Below are positions 41,900 through 53,904 of a stretch of 64,000 bases of DNA, piece after piece (position 1 is the first letter of the stretch; each line of letters starts with the position of its first letter). A program made the translations under genes and the position numbers. The DNA comes from Hydrogenophilales bacterium 16-64-40 (GTDB lineage Bacteria; Pseudomonadota; Gammaproteobacteria; Burkholderiales; Thiobacillaceae): positions 1 through 64,000 of the forward strand of contig NCGX01000010.1 in assembly GCA_002256995.1 (NCBI GenBank), read 5' to 3'. Below the pieces are notes generated by a model that had not been told where the DNA came from, did no database searches, and worked only from the letters and a program-made list of their open reading frames with translations.

Positions 41900-42673
41900 A
41901 TGATCCGCTTCCGCCCGTTTCTGTTTGCCGCGTTGATGCTGTTGAGCGGGCACGCCGCCGCCGAGAAGTTCACCATCGCCGCCGCCGCCGATCTCAAGTT
42001 CGCGATGGACGAGATCATCGCCCGCTACAAGCAGGACCATCCCGCCGACATGCCGCAGGTCATCTACGGTTCGTCCGGCAAGTTCCACACCCAGATCCAG
42101 CACAACGCGCCCTACGACCTCTATTTCTCGGCCGACATCGCCTACCCCCGCCAGCTTGAACAGGCCGGCTTCGCGGCGTCCCCGGTCAGGCCCTATGCGC
42201 TCGGCCGCATCGTGCTGTGGAGCGCGTCGATCGATGCCAGCAAGCTGACCCTGGCCAGCCTGTCCGCCCCGGCGATCAGGCGGGTTGCGATCGCCAACCC
42301 GCGCCATGCGCCCTACGGCAAGCGCGCGGAAGAGGCGCTGCGTGCATCAGGCCTATGGGCCAAGGTTGAGCCGAAGCTGGTGTACGGCGAGAACATCGCG
42401 CACGCCGCGCAGTTCGTGCAGACCGGCAACGCGCAGATCGGCATCATCGCGCTGGCGCTGGCCTTGAATCCGGTGCTGTCCAGACAAGGCGGCTACTGGC
42501 TAATTCCCGACACCCTGCACGAACCGCTAGAACAGGGCTTCATCGTCACCCGGCGCGCGCGCGACAATGCTGCCGCCCACCGCTTCGCCGACTACATGGG
42601 CAGCGCCGCCGCGCGCGCGGTGATGGCGAAATACGGCTTCGTCCTGCCGGGCGAGGCGGGCAAAACCCGATGA
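41900..42673 (+). CDS. modA: Molybdate-binding periplasmic protein ModA
   Basis: A 257-residue ABC solute-binding protein. Signal peptide 1-21 (LMLLSGHAAA/EK), then FTIAAAADLKFAMDEI and VIYGSSGKFHTQIQ, the two oxyanion-binding segments, with YDLYFSADIAYPRQL. Supplies molybdate for NasA and other Mo enzymes. Its stop overlaps the modB ATG (ATGA). Confidence 0.93.
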   Translation: MIRFRPFLFAALMLLSGHAAAEKFTIAAAADLKFAMDEIIARYKQDHPADMPQVIYGSSGKFHTQIQHNAPYDLYFSADIAYPRQLEQAGFAASPVRPYALGRIVLWSASIDASKLTLASLSAPAIRRVAIANPRHAPYGKRAEEALRASGLWAKVEPKLVYGENIAHAAQFVQTGNAQIGIIALALALNPVLSRQGGYWLIPDTLHEPLEQGFIVTRRARDNAAAHRFADYMGSAAARAVMAKYGFVLPGEAGKTR

Positions 42674-43343
42674 TGCTGTCTCCCGGCGACTGGCAGGCGG
42701 TCGTCCTCACGCTGGAACTCGCCGCCATCGTCACGCTGATCCTGTTCGTGCTGGGGACGCCGATCGCCTGGTGGCTGGCGCGCACGCACTCGAAATGGAA
42801 GGCGCCGATCGGCGCCGTGGTGGCGCTGCCGCTGGTGCTGCCGCCGTCGGTGCTGGGGTTTTACCTGCTGCTGACGATGGGGCCGAACGGCTGGGTGGGC
42901 CAGTTCACCAACGCCATCGGCATCGGCCTGCTGCCGTTCACCTTCTGGGGGCTGGTGGTGGCGTCGGTGTTCTATTCGCTGCCCTTCATGGTGCAGCCGC
43001 TGCAAACCGCCTTCGAGTCGCTCGGCGAGCGCACGCTGGAGGCGGCCGCGACATTGCGCGCCTCGCCGCTGGACCGTTTTTTCAGCGTGGCAGCGCCAAT
43101 CGCCCTGCCCGGCTTCATGACCGCGGGCATCCTCAGCTTCGCCCACACCGTGGGCGAGTTCGGCGTGGTGCTGATGATCGGCGGCAACATTCCGGGCGAG
43201 ACGCGGGTGGCGTCGGTGCAGATTTTCGACCATGTCGAGGCGCTGCAATACGGCGAGGCGCACGACCTGGCGGCGGTGCTGCTGGTGTTCTCCTTCCTCG
43301 TGCTGCTGCTGCTCTACACGTGGCGGCCGAAGGCGCTGCGGCT

Positions 43344-43347
<4 letters not shown>
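42670..43347 (+). CDS. modB: Molybdate ABC transporter permease ModB
   Basis: A 225-residue inner membrane permease with five to six helices and the ABC permease EAA loop (EAAATLRASPLDRFFSVAAPIALPGF). Start overlaps modA, stop overlaps the modC GTG. Confidence 0.95.
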
Positions 43348-44177
<830 letters not shown>

Positions 44178-44183
44178 CCGCAC

Positions 44184-44549
44184 CTACAGTTCCGAGAACA
44201 GATATGCTATCAGGGCGATGCCCAGAACCACCACCGACAAGTTCATCGCGATGCCGGACCAAGTGCAATAGCGTGCGGGAATTTCAATCGGCTTCAGCGT
44301 TTTCAGCACGCGCCGGAACTGCACGATTGAAAAGCCGATGACCAGCAAGGCCAGCGCAATAAAGGCGATTCCGATCCAGAACGAGAAATCGCGCCCCGTG
44401 TGAGCCGGCGTCTGCCGCAACATGTGCAAGAACAGGCCGAAGCGTTCGAGCACGAAGCCGAACGCCATCAGCGTGAGGCCGGTGCGGTTCCACGCCATGA
44501 GCGTGCGTTCGGCGGCAAAAAAGACACGGGGGTCGTTGAGGTCGGACAT
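44184..44549 (-). CDS. DUF202-family membrane protein
   Basis: A 121-residue protein with an N-terminal FAAERTLMAWNRTGLTLMAF motif, the DUF202 signature, and three membrane helices (about 25-40, 55-77 and 98-120). Function unknown. Its ATG overlaps the oxyR stop, so it is in the oxyR transcript. Confidence 0.85.
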   Translation of the reverse strand: MSDLNDPRVFFAAERTLMAWNRTGLTLMAFGFVLERFGLFLHMLRQTPAHTGRDFSFWIGIAFIALALLVIGFSIVQFRRVLKTLKPIEIPARYCTWSGIAMNLSVVVLGIALIAYLFSEL

Positions 44550-45454
44550 CAGACAGGCGCCACTTCGGCGGGCAAGGTGGCCTTGAGCGTGGCGGCGAGT
44601 TGCTCGAAGGTTTCGGGAAACGGCGCGCGGCGGCGCCACACCAGACCGATGGTGCGGCCGGGCGGGGGCGATTTAAACGGGCGGATTTCCACGGCTTTCT
44701 TCGTTTGACGCGCCCCGGCGTCGACCGCCAGCGCCGGCAGCAGGGTCAGCCCCAGCCCCATCGCCACCATCTGGCGCAGGGTTTCCAGGCTGGTGGCGCG
44801 CACCTCCTCGCGCCCGCGCGAGCCGCTGCCGCAGACATCGAGCGCCTGGTCGCGCAGGCAGTGGCCTTCGTCGAGCAGCAGCAGCTTCTCGGCCATGATG
44901 TCGGACACCTTCAGCACCTCGCGCTTGGCGAGCGCATGCCCGGCGGGCAGCGCGGCAAAAAACGGCTCGTAGAACAGCGGCTCGACGCGCAGGCTGTCGT
45001 CGGTCACCGGCAGTGCCAGCAGGCCTGCGTCCAGTTTTCCATCTGCCAGATGGCCGAGGATTTGCGGCGTCATTTCCTCACGCAGCAACAGGCGCAGGTC
45101 AGGATGCTTTTTGTGCACCAGGGTCAGCGCATGCGGCAGGTAATACGGCCCCAGCGTGGGGATGACGCCGAGGTGGATCGTGCGCACCATCGGATCCTGC
45201 GCATGCCTGGCGACTTCGCGGATGCGCTCGGACTCCTCGACGATGTTGCGCGCCGATTGCAGGATTTCGCGGCCGATCGGCGTCGGCGTGACGCGCTTGA
45301 GGCTGCGGTCGAACAGCGTCACACCGAGGAAATCCTCCAGCTTTTTGATCTGGGTGGAAAGCGTCGACTGCGTGATGAAGCAGGCCTCGGCCGCGCGGCC
45401 GAAGTGGCCGTGGTCGGCCAGCGCCACCAGATATTTCAATTCTTGCAGGGTCAT
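44549..45454 (-). CDS. oxyR: Peroxide-sensing LysR-type regulator OxyR
   Basis: A 301-residue LysR protein with the HTH at 17-38 (FGRAAEACFITQSTLSTQIK). The redox pair C199 and C208 in EGHCLRDQALDVC is at exactly the E. coli OxyR positions, so disulfide-based H2O2 sensing is expected. Divergent from katG with 117 bp between the starts, which should contain its binding site. Confidence 0.95.
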   Translation of the reverse strand: MTLQELKYLVALADHGHFGRAAEACFITQSTLSTQIKKLEDFLGVTLFDRSLKRVTPTPIGREILQSARNIVEESERIREVARHAQDPMVRTIHLGVIPTLGPYYLPHALTLVHKKHPDLRLLLREEMTPQILGHLADGKLDAGLLALPVTDDSLRVEPLFYEPFFAALPAGHALAKREVLKVSDIMAEKLLLLDEGHCLRDQALDVCGSGSRGREEVRATSLETLRQMVAMGLGLTLLPALAVDAGARQTKKAVEIRPFKSPPPGRTIGLVWRRRAPFPETFEQLAATLKATLPAEVAPV

Positions 45455-45520
45455 GACAATCGTTCGATTTTGTCAATGAATTCATTCTAGACTATTCATT
45501 GTACAAATTCTCATTCATAG

Positions 45521-47683
<2,163 letters not shown>

Positions 47684-47729
47684 CCCCGGCAACGATGACG
47701 AAGCATCGGGCATTGGCTAAAGTGAATTC

Positions 47730-48647
47730 ATGAACATCGCCGCCCGTGCCTTGCAGGATTATTTTACCGACCCGCGTCATGCCGCCACACTCAAGTTCGG
47801 CAGCGGGGGCCTGGCACTCGCGCTGCTGGCGGGGCTGGGGTGGGTGGCGTGGGCGCAAGGCGGCACCCGGCTCGACGCCCCGATGGGGATGGCGCTCGCG
47901 GGTTCCGGTGTGGCGGCGCTGGCCACCGCGCTGGGCGCTTTGCCGGCACTGTTCATCCGCCGGATTTCCACGCGCTGGGAAGACATCATGCTCGGCTTCG
48001 GCGCCGGCGTGATGGCCGCGGCGGCGGCTTTTTCGCTGATCCTGCCGGGGGTCGAAGCAGGCACCGACATCCTCGGCAGCAAGCCGGCGGGCGCCGCCAT
48101 CGTTGCCGTGGGACTGGTGCTGGGCGCGCTGTTCCTGCTGCTGGCCGACAAGGCGGTGCCGCACGAGCATTCCAGCGCCGGCCGCCACGGCCCCGGCTGG
48201 ATGCATCTGCGCCGCGTCTGGCTGATGGTGTTCGCCATCGCGCTGCACAACTTTCCCGAAGGCATGGCGATCGGCGTCGGTTTTTCAGGCGGCGACACCG
48301 CGGTCGGCATGCCGCTGGCCGCGGCGATCGCAATCCAGGACATCCCCGAAGGCCTGGTGGTCGCGGTGGCGCTGCGCACCATCGCCTATGCGCCGTGGCA
48401 GGCGGTCGCCATCGCCGCACTCACCGGACTGGCCGAGCCGCTCGGCGCCATCGTCGGTGTTGCGCTCACCTCGGGATTCGCGCCGTTCTATCCGGCCGGG
48501 CTGGGCTTTGCCGCAGGCGCGATGATCTGGGTGGTGTCGCATGAAATCATTCCGGAATCCCATCGCAAGGGCCACGAACAGGCCGCCACGCTGGGCATCA
48601 TCGGCGGCTTCGTCGTCATGATGATGCTGGATACCGCGCTGGGATAA
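47730..48647 (+). CDS. ZIP-family divalent metal transporter
   Basis: A 305-residue membrane protein with eight helices. ZIP signature in helix 4 (ALHNFPEGMAIGVGFSG) and helix 5 (IQDIPEGLVVAVAL), carrying the metal-binding H-N-E and Q-D-E sets. A His-containing loop (HEHSSAGRHGPGWMH) precedes helix 4. Imports zinc, iron or manganese. It lies 46 bp after katG; peroxide-linked metal uptake is possible but unproven. Confidence 0.9.
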   Translation: MNIAARALQDYFTDPRHAATLKFGSGGLALALLAGLGWVAWAQGGTRLDAPMGMALAGSGVAALATALGALPALFIRRISTRWEDIMLGFGAGVMAAAAAFSLILPGVEAGTDILGSKPAGAAIVAVGLVLGALFLLLADKAVPHEHSSAGRHGPGWMHLRRVWLMVFAIALHNFPEGMAIGVGFSGGDTAVGMPLAAAIAIQDIPEGLVVAVALRTIAYAPWQAVAIAALTGLAEPLGAIVGVALTSGFAPFYPAGLGFAAGAMIWVVSHEIIPESHRKGHEQAATLGIIGGFVVMMMLDTALG

Positions 48648-48696
48648 ATCTTCAACCCAACCGGCGCCGGCACGGCCGAAGCCCGTTCGATGGCCT

Positions 48697-49404
48697 TCAG
48701 CGCACGGCTTCGGCCGGCTGTGACGTGGCTTCAGGTGCTGGCTGCGGCTGATCCGCCAGCGCCAGCGCATATATCCGCTGCAGGTCGTCTTCGCTGATGT
48801 CGACGAAGGTGTCGATCTGGGAGAGCGCATAGACCAGGCTGCTATGCGGAATCATGCTTTTTTCGGCCGCCTGGACTGCGGGTTGCGTGCGGCGATGCCA
48901 GCTTTGCGGATAGCGCCGCCAGGCGAACGGGTAATTGAACAGCACCGCCACCGTCACCAGCACGACAATATTCAGCAGCACCGGGCTGAACAGATAGCCA
49001 TAGCCCAACGCATGCACGGAATCTCCACCGAGGACGGCAAACAGCGCGGTTGCCCCGCCCGGCGGATGCAGACAGCGCAGGCCGTACATGGCGGCGATCG
49101 ACAGCGCCACTGCCAGCGAAGCCGCCAGCATCGGCTCGCCGCCGAGCCAGCGCGCGCAGGTGACGCCAATCAGCGCTGACACCAGATGGCCGCCCAACAC
49201 CGGCCACGGCTGCGACAGCGCGCCATGCGGCGCGGCGAACAACAGCACGGCGGAGGCCCCCATCGAAGCGATGGCCAGCACCCCGCCATGCCCGTCGATC
49301 CAGAAATGGCTCGACCACAGCACCGCGAGGATGCCGAGCAGGCCACCGGCGGCCGAAATCCAGTGCTCGCGCTCCGAAACCGAGTAGGCCAGTCTGCGCA
49401 CCAT
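48697..49404 (-). CDS. HPP-family membrane protein
   Basis: A 235-residue protein with an HPP domain: four helices, the motif CLHPPGGATALFAVLGG at about 127-143, and APHGALSQPWPVLGGHL before it. HPP proteins of some phototrophs transport nitrite; this one is otherwise uncharacterised. Residues 180-235 form a soluble tail. Start at the ATG at 49404; a longer frame from 49500 lacks homology in its first 30 residues. Confidence 0.82.
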   Translation of the reverse strand: MVRRLAYSVSEREHWISAAGGLLGILAVLWSSHFWIDGHGGVLAIASMGASAVLLFAAPHGALSQPWPVLGGHLVSALIGVTCARWLGGEPMLAASLAVALSIAAMYGLRCLHPPGGATALFAVLGGDSVHALGYGYLFSPVLLNIVVLVTVAVLFNYPFAWRRYPQSWHRRTQPAVQAAEKSMIPHSSLVYALSQIDTFVDISEDDLQRIYALALADQPQPAPEATSQPAEAVR

Positions 49405-49459
49405 TATCGTGTGCCCCCCAACCGGGCGCAGCACATCGCGTGTTGCAGCGCCGGCAACA

Positions 49460-49798
49460 TCAACCCGTGCTCCAGGCGCGCGGGCGCCGCATGCCGGCAA
49501 TTTTGCAGGCCTGCTTCACGTAGCCGTAGGGATAAAGGTCGAACAGCTTCTTCTGCGCATCCCGTCCCATCCGCTCGGCCAGGTGCTTGATGACGAAGCG
49601 GGCGTCGGCGATGACCTGGTGCTCGTCGTAGTAATCGCGCATGAATCGGATCGTGTCCCAATGGTCATCGTTGAGTTCGATGTTCTCTTCCTGAGCCAGG
49701 GCCTGGGCCACTTCCTCGTTCCAGTTTTCAGGATCGATCAGATAGCCCTCGCCATCGCGTTCTGGCATCAGGGCCTCGAGGTCAGCTGTTTGGTTCAT
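49460..49798 (-). CDS. DsrC-family sulfur-relay protein lacking the terminal cysteine
   Basis: A 112-residue DsrC/TusE fold protein: GYLIDPENWNEEVAQALAQ, DDHWDTIRFMRDYYDEHQV and YPYGYVKQACKIAGMRRPRA. True DsrC has two cysteines in its C-terminal arm, 11 residues apart, with the last at the penultimate position. Here the first (C98) is kept but the second is W109, followed by S-T-G. It therefore cannot form the DsrC trisulfide or act like TusE; it fits the DsrC-like proteins proposed to be regulatory. Promoter motif at 49827-49860. Confidence 0.88.
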   Translation of the reverse strand: MNQTADLEALMPERDGEGYLIDPENWNEEVAQALAQEENIELNDDHWDTIRFMRDYYDEHQVIADARFVIKHLAERMGRDAQKKLFDLYPYGYVKQACKIAGMRRPRAWSTG

Positions 49799-49826
49799 GA
49801 CAGGCTCCTTTCTGTTGACTGAAGCC

Positions 49827-49860
49827 TAGTTTAGAGATCTCTTATATATCTATCCAACGA
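49827..49860 (-). promoter_or_regulatory. Promoter motif of the DsrC-like gene, shared with rubrerythrin
   Basis: On the minus strand CGTTGGATAGATATAT ... GATCTCTAAA, aligned without gaps to 34566-34599. It lies between the DsrC-like gene and the divergent LysR gene at 49903, so that LysR protein is one candidate binder. Confidence 0.5.
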
Positions 49861-49902
49861 TTAATTTTGTTGTCTAATATCGAAAAAACCGATGGATGAC
49901 CC

Positions 49903-50757
49903 ATGGACACCGAACTCGCCCGCACCTTCCTGATGGTGGCCGCCACCGGCAACTTTGTTGCCGCCGCCAGTCGCCTGCACGTCACCCAGTCAACCGTGAG
50001 CGCCCGCATCCACACGCTGGAAACCACGCTCGGCGCGCGCCTGTTCCAGCGCGGGCGCAACGGCGCCGAGCTCACCCCATCGGGCAAGCGCTTTATGCGC
50101 CACGCCAAACACCTGGTGCGCACGGTCGAGCAGGCTGTGCACGACGTCGGCCTGCCGCAGGGCTTTCGCGACGTGCTGACGCTGTCGGGGCGGATTGCAG
50201 TGTGGGAGGGCTTCTTGCCGCACTGGGTGGCGTGGATGCGCGAGGCCGCGCCGGACGTCTCGCTGCGCCTGGAAATCGGCTTCGAGGCCGACATCATGCA
50301 GGGGCTGATCGAAGGCTCGGTGGACATCGGCGTGATGTACACGCCGACCTCGCGCACCGGGCTGACGGTGGAGCCGCTGTTCGACGAAACCCTGCTTCTG
50401 GTGGCCAGCGACCTCGAGCGCGGCTGGCCCGACGAAGGCTACATCCACATCGACTGGGGGCCGGAATTCCATGCCCAGTTCAGCGATCACCATCCCGACG
50501 TCCCGCCGCCCACCCTGGTCGCCAACATCGGCTGGCTGGGCGTGCAGCAGTTGCTGGCCTACGGCGGCAGCGGCTATTTTCCGCAACGCCTGGTCAGGCA
50601 CTATATCGAGGCGGGGCAGCTGTGGCACGTCCCCGACAGCCCGCAATTCAAGCTGCCGGCGTGGATGGTATTTCCGCGTGACAGCGACAGCGCCACGCTC
50701 AAAGGCGCGCTCGACGGCCTGCGTACTCTGGCACGCGAGGAACAGGCGCGCACCTGA
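49903..50757 (+). CDS. LysR-type transcriptional regulator
   Basis: A 284-residue LysR protein. HTH at about 17-38 (FVAAASRLHVTQSTVSARIH) and an effector domain from about 90. The ligand is unknown. Divergent from the DsrC-like gene with 104 bp between starts, a usual arrangement for a LysR regulator and its target. Confidence 0.88.
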   Translation: MDTELARTFLMVAATGNFVAAASRLHVTQSTVSARIHTLETTLGARLFQRGRNGAELTPSGKRFMRHAKHLVRTVEQAVHDVGLPQGFRDVLTLSGRIAVWEGFLPHWVAWMREAAPDVSLRLEIGFEADIMQGLIEGSVDIGVMYTPTSRTGLTVEPLFDETLLLVASDLERGWPDEGYIHIDWGPEFHAQFSDHHPDVPPPTLVANIGWLGVQQLLAYGGSGYFPQRLVRHYIEAGQLWHVPDSPQFKLPAWMVFPRDSDSATLKGALDGLRTLAREEQART

Positions 50758-50769
50758 AGCCCCCCCTGC

Positions 50770-51207
50770 TCAGCCCCGCCGGCTTTTGTTCAACAGGCTG
50801 ACAATCAATACCGTCGGCTCCGCCAGATCGGCCAGCGTGTAGCGTTCGACATGCTCGAGGAATTGCCGCTGCCCCTCGAACAGAATGTTTTTCAGGGTGC
50901 AGTTTTTCTTGATGATGCACACCGGGTCGTCGCAGTTGACCGGTGCCAGCGTCGCCTCCATCAGTTCGATCACGCGGCGCAAGTCGATGGATTCCTTGGG
51001 CTGGCCGAGTCGGATCCCGCCATGCTGGCCCCGGCTGGCGTGGATCAGGCCGGCACCTGCCAGCTTCTGCACGATCTTCATGATGTGGCTGCGCGACACG
51101 TCGAATTTCTCGGCGATCTCCTGCACGGTCGAGATCCGGTCTTCCGGCATGGACGCCAGATAAATCAGCACCCGAAAAGCATAGTCCGTATGTTTGGTCA
51201 GCCGCAT
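50770..51207 (-). CDS. nsrR: Nitric oxide-sensing Rrf2 repressor NsrR
   Basis: A 145-residue Rrf2 protein. Winged helix about 10-65 (ISTVQEIAEKFDVSRSHIMK). Cluster ligands C92, C97 and C103 (NCDDPVCIIKKNC) match the three cysteines of E. coli NsrR. Divergent from hmp with 122 bp between starts and a palindrome at 51277. It represses hmp until NO damages the iron-sulfur cluster. Confidence 0.95.
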   Translation of the reverse strand: MRLTKHTDYAFRVLIYLASMPEDRISTVQEIAEKFDVSRSHIMKIVQKLAGAGLIHASRGQHGGIRLGQPKESIDLRRVIELMEATLAPVNCDDPVCIIKKNCTLKNILFEGQRQFLEHVERYTLADLAEPTVLIVSLLNKSRRG

Positions 51208-51276
51208 ATGTCGACGCCCCTTGAACGTATCCCGGCATATTACTTGACCCGCTCAATAAGATTCACCTAATATTCG

Positions 51277-51290
51277 CATTAATTAATGCA
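51277..51290. promoter_or_regulatory. NsrR operator candidate in the nsrR-hmp region
   Basis: GCATTAATTAATGC is a perfect 14-bp palindrome, close to the GCATTTNAAATGC type of NsrR half-site pairs. It is centred 46 bp before the hmp ATG. Confidence 0.65.
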
Positions 51291-51329
51291 TGTCGCATGC
51301 ATGTTTGATAACCATTCCCAGGAGAAATC

Positions 51330-52523
51330 ATGCTTTCTGCCGAAACGCTGGCAACGATCAAGTCAACCGCCCCGCTGCTTGCCGAGCAGGGCAAGGCGAT
51401 TACCGACCTGTTTTATTCCAAGCTGTTCGCGCAGCACCCGGAACTGCAGCACATCTTCAACATGGCCAACCAGGCACAGGGCGAGCAGTCCCGCGCATTG
51501 GCCGAATCGGTGTTCATGTACGCCACTCACATCGACAAGCTGCAGAACCTGGGGCCCATGGTCAGCCGCATCGCCCACAAACACGCCAGCCTGCAGGTTG
51601 CGCCCGAGCACTACCCAATCGTGGGGAAATACCTGCTGGAAGCCATCCAGGACCACCTGGGACTGGAACCCGAGCATCCGGTGCTCGGCGCCTGGGCCGA
51701 GGCGTATGCGCAGCTGGCAGGCATCTTCATCGAGACCGAGGAAGGCATCTACAGCGACAATGCCATGAAGCCCGGCGGCTGGCGCGGGTTCCGCCCGTTT
51801 GTCATTCGCGACATCCGGGAAGAAGCCAGCGGCATCAAGTCGGTTTATCTGCAGGCAGAGGACGGCCAGGCGATCGCCGGTTTCGAACCGGGGCAATACC
51901 TCGGCATCAAGGTCAGGGTGCCGGGGCATGAATACGACGAAATCCGCCAGTATTCCCTCTCGGACGCGCCCGGGAAAGCGGACTACCGCATCACCGTCAA
52001 GGCCGAAAGCACGCCGCCCAACCACGAAGGCAAGGTTTCGAACCACCTGCACAACGCGCAGCCCGGCGACCAGGTGTGGGTTCAGCCGCCCACAGGGGAT
52101 TTCGTCATCAAGCATCCAGACGAAAAACTGGTTCTGATCGCGGGCGGCGTGGGCATCACGCCCTTGCTGAGCATGCTGTTGCACCGCATCGAAACCCGCG
52201 ACGATGTATCCGATCTGGTATTCATCCATTGCTGCCGGGACCGCGCGCATCACGTGATGGGGGATGAATTGCGCCAACTCAGTGCGCAGCACGGCTTCAG
52301 CTACTACGTCAGCTATGAAACCGACGGCGGCGCCGACCACCAAGGCTATCTCGACCAGACAGTCTTGTCGCAATGGCTCACGCAGCGGGACGCCGAGGTG
52401 TATTTTTGCGGGCCCAAGCCGTTCATGGCCGCGGTCAATTCCCAGCTACTGCAAATGGGCTTCGGGGACAACCAACTGCATTACGAAGTCTTCGGGCCCA
52501 GCACCCGCTTGCTGACGCACTGA
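51330..52523 (+). CDS. hmp: Flavohaemoglobin Hmp, nitric oxide dioxygenase
   Basis: A 397-residue enzyme turning NO and O2 into nitrate. Globin domain 1-138 with Y29 and proximal H85 at the E. coli positions, FAD domain about 152-255 (RQYSLSDAPG and GKVSNHLH), and NAD domain 265-397 (AGGVGITPLLSML, then YFCGPKPFM). Ribosome binding site CAGGAGA. Controlled by NsrR, it removes NO made during nitrate/nitrite reduction. Confidence 0.97.
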   Translation: MLSAETLATIKSTAPLLAEQGKAITDLFYSKLFAQHPELQHIFNMANQAQGEQSRALAESVFMYATHIDKLQNLGPMVSRIAHKHASLQVAPEHYPIVGKYLLEAIQDHLGLEPEHPVLGAWAEAYAQLAGIFIETEEGIYSDNAMKPGGWRGFRPFVIRDIREEASGIKSVYLQAEDGQAIAGFEPGQYLGIKVRVPGHEYDEIRQYSLSDAPGKADYRITVKAESTPPNHEGKVSNHLHNAQPGDQVWVQPPTGDFVIKHPDEKLVLIAGGVGITPLLSMLLHRIETRDDVSDLVFIHCCRDRAHHVMGDELRQLSAQHGFSYYVSYETDGGADHQGYLDQTVLSQWLTQRDAEVYFCGPKPFMAAVNSQLLQMGFGDNQLHYEVFGPSTRLLTH

Positions 52524-52529
52524 CCGGCC

Positions 52530-52552
52530 GGGCGCCTGTCTCGCAGGCGCCC
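52530..52552. terminator. Hairpin between convergent hmp and methyltransferase genes
   Basis: GGGCGCCTG and CAGGCGCCC form a perfect 9-bp stem with a TCTCG loop, 7 bp after the hmp stop. It is followed by GTCTTCCT, only moderately T-rich. Confidence 0.6.
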
Positions 52553-52559
52553 GTCTTCC

Positions 52560-53165
52560 TCACGGCTTTCTGGCCACCATATCCACCAGTGCGGACATGC
52601 CGTGGTGGTGAGCGCCTTCGCTGATGACCGACTCGTGTTCCGCCAGATGCAGGATGTCCCAGCCGTCGAACCATTCACGCAAAAGCGCTGCGGTGTACAT
52701 GTTGGCGGCGGCGGGCGGGCCGCCGATGCCGAATTCGACCTGCTTCGGCGTGTAGCCCTGCAGGATCAGCACGCCGCCCGGCTTCAAGGTGCGGCGGATG
52801 CCTTCGATGATGCGGTCGCGCTCGGGCGGCGGCGCAAACTGGATGAAGATGGCCGCGACCAGATCGTAAGCCGCTTCCGGCCAGTGCCAGTCGAGCACGT
52901 CGGCCTGCTCGATTTCCAGCGTCACCCCGCGCGCGGCAGCCAGCTTTCGCGCTTTTTCCAGCGCAGCCGCTGAAAAATCGATGGCATGCACCTGCGCCCC
53001 CTGCTCCGCCAGCCACACGCCATTGCGGCCCTCGCCGTCGGCGATGGCCAGCGCACGCATGCCGGGCTGGATCAGCGCGGCCTGGCTCGCCAGAAACAGA
53101 TTCGGCGCAGTGCCGAAGATGTAGTCGTCCGTGGCATAGCGCGCGTCCCAGAAGTCGGAACTCAT
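52560..53165 (-). CDS. SAM-dependent methyltransferase (TehB/thiol-methyltransferase-like)
   Basis: A 201-residue class I methyltransferase that begins with the DFWDARYATDDYIFGTAPN pattern of TehB-like enzymes. Motif I is ALAIADGEGRNGVWLAE, followed by AIDFSAAALEKA. VLDWHWPEAAYDLVAAIFI and LKPGGVLILQGYTPKQ follow. Such enzymes methylate thiols, tellurite or similar; the substrate is open. The ATG overlaps the dsbC stop (ATGA). Confidence 0.85.
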   Translation of the reverse strand: MSSDFWDARYATDDYIFGTAPNLFLASQAALIQPGMRALAIADGEGRNGVWLAEQGAQVHAIDFSAAALEKARKLAAARGVTLEIEQADVLDWHWPEAAYDLVAAIFIQFAPPPERDRIIEGIRRTLKPGGVLILQGYTPKQVEFGIGGPPAAANMYTAALLREWFDGWDILHLAEHESVISEGAHHHGMSALVDMVARKP

Positions 53166-53872
53166 TTGGCGTGGGCGGCGAGCAGTTTTTCCAGTTGCGC
53201 CGCGGGCACCATCCCGGGGACGCGTTGGCCGTTGGCGAAGATGATCGTGGGGGTGCCGGACACTTTGAGCTTGGCGCCCAGCGCGATGGTGGCTTCGACC
53301 GGATTGGCGCACTTGCCATCGTTGTTCGGCACGCTGCCGCGCGTGATGTACTGCTCCCAGGCCTTGTTGCGGTCGGGCGCGCACCAGATCTGCTTCGAGG
53401 TCTGCACCGCCTTGGGGTGCAGGCCTTCGATCGGATAGAGGAAGGTGTAGACGGTGATGTTGTCGACCTTGGCGAGCTCAGCCTCGAACTTGCGGCAATA
53501 CGGGCAATCGACATCGGAGAACACCACCAGCTTGCGCGCGCCGTTGCCCTTGACGGACTTCAGCGCATCGCCGAGCGGCAGGCTGTCCCACTTCACCGCC
53601 TGCAGCTGGTTCAGCCGCGCCTGCGTCAGGTTGCTGCGCTGCTTCAGGTCGATGACGTCGCCGCTAAACACGTATTGCGCCTTGGCGTCGACGTAGATCA
53701 ACTGGCCGTCGAGGTAGACCTCGAACAGTCCGCTGTAGGGGGTTTTTTGCACCGAAGCGATGTTGGCCCCCGGGAACTGCTGAGTCAGCGCCTTGCGGAT
53801 GACGGACTCGTTGGCCTGTGCGGTCGCGGCAAGCATCAGGATTGCGGCCAGAGCCAGGGGGGTGAGTTTCAT
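53162..53872 (-). CDS. dsbC: Thiol:disulfide isomerase DsbC
   Basis: A 236-residue periplasmic protein. Signal peptide 1-20 (LAAILMLAATAQA/NE), dimerisation domain to about 75, then thioredoxin fold with C-P-Y-C (SDVDCPYCRKFE), a structural C-pair (IWCAPDR and DGKCANP) and cis-Pro SGTPTIIF. It corrects wrong disulfides, for example in LptD. Start at the ATG at 53872, where the signal peptide begins. Confidence 0.93.
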   Translation of the reverse strand: MKLTPLALAAILMLAATAQANESVIRKALTQQFPGANIASVQKTPYSGLFEVYLDGQLIYVDAKAQYVFSGDVIDLKQRSNLTQARLNQLQAVKWDSLPLGDALKSVKGNGARKLVVFSDVDCPYCRKFEAELAKVDNITVYTFLYPIEGLHPKAVQTSKQIWCAPDRNKAWEQYITRGSVPNNDGKCANPVEATIALGAKLKVSGTPTIIFANGQRVPGMVPAAQLEKLLAAHAK

Positions 53873-53904
53873 TCGGCACTCCAGAAAAATCAAAAAAACA
53901 AAAA

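Noticed and set aside
48673-48716. Terminator between the convergent ZIP and HPP genes
   Set aside because: An 11-bp inverted repeat exists, but one arm lies in HPP coding sequence, the loop is 22 nt and no T-run follows.
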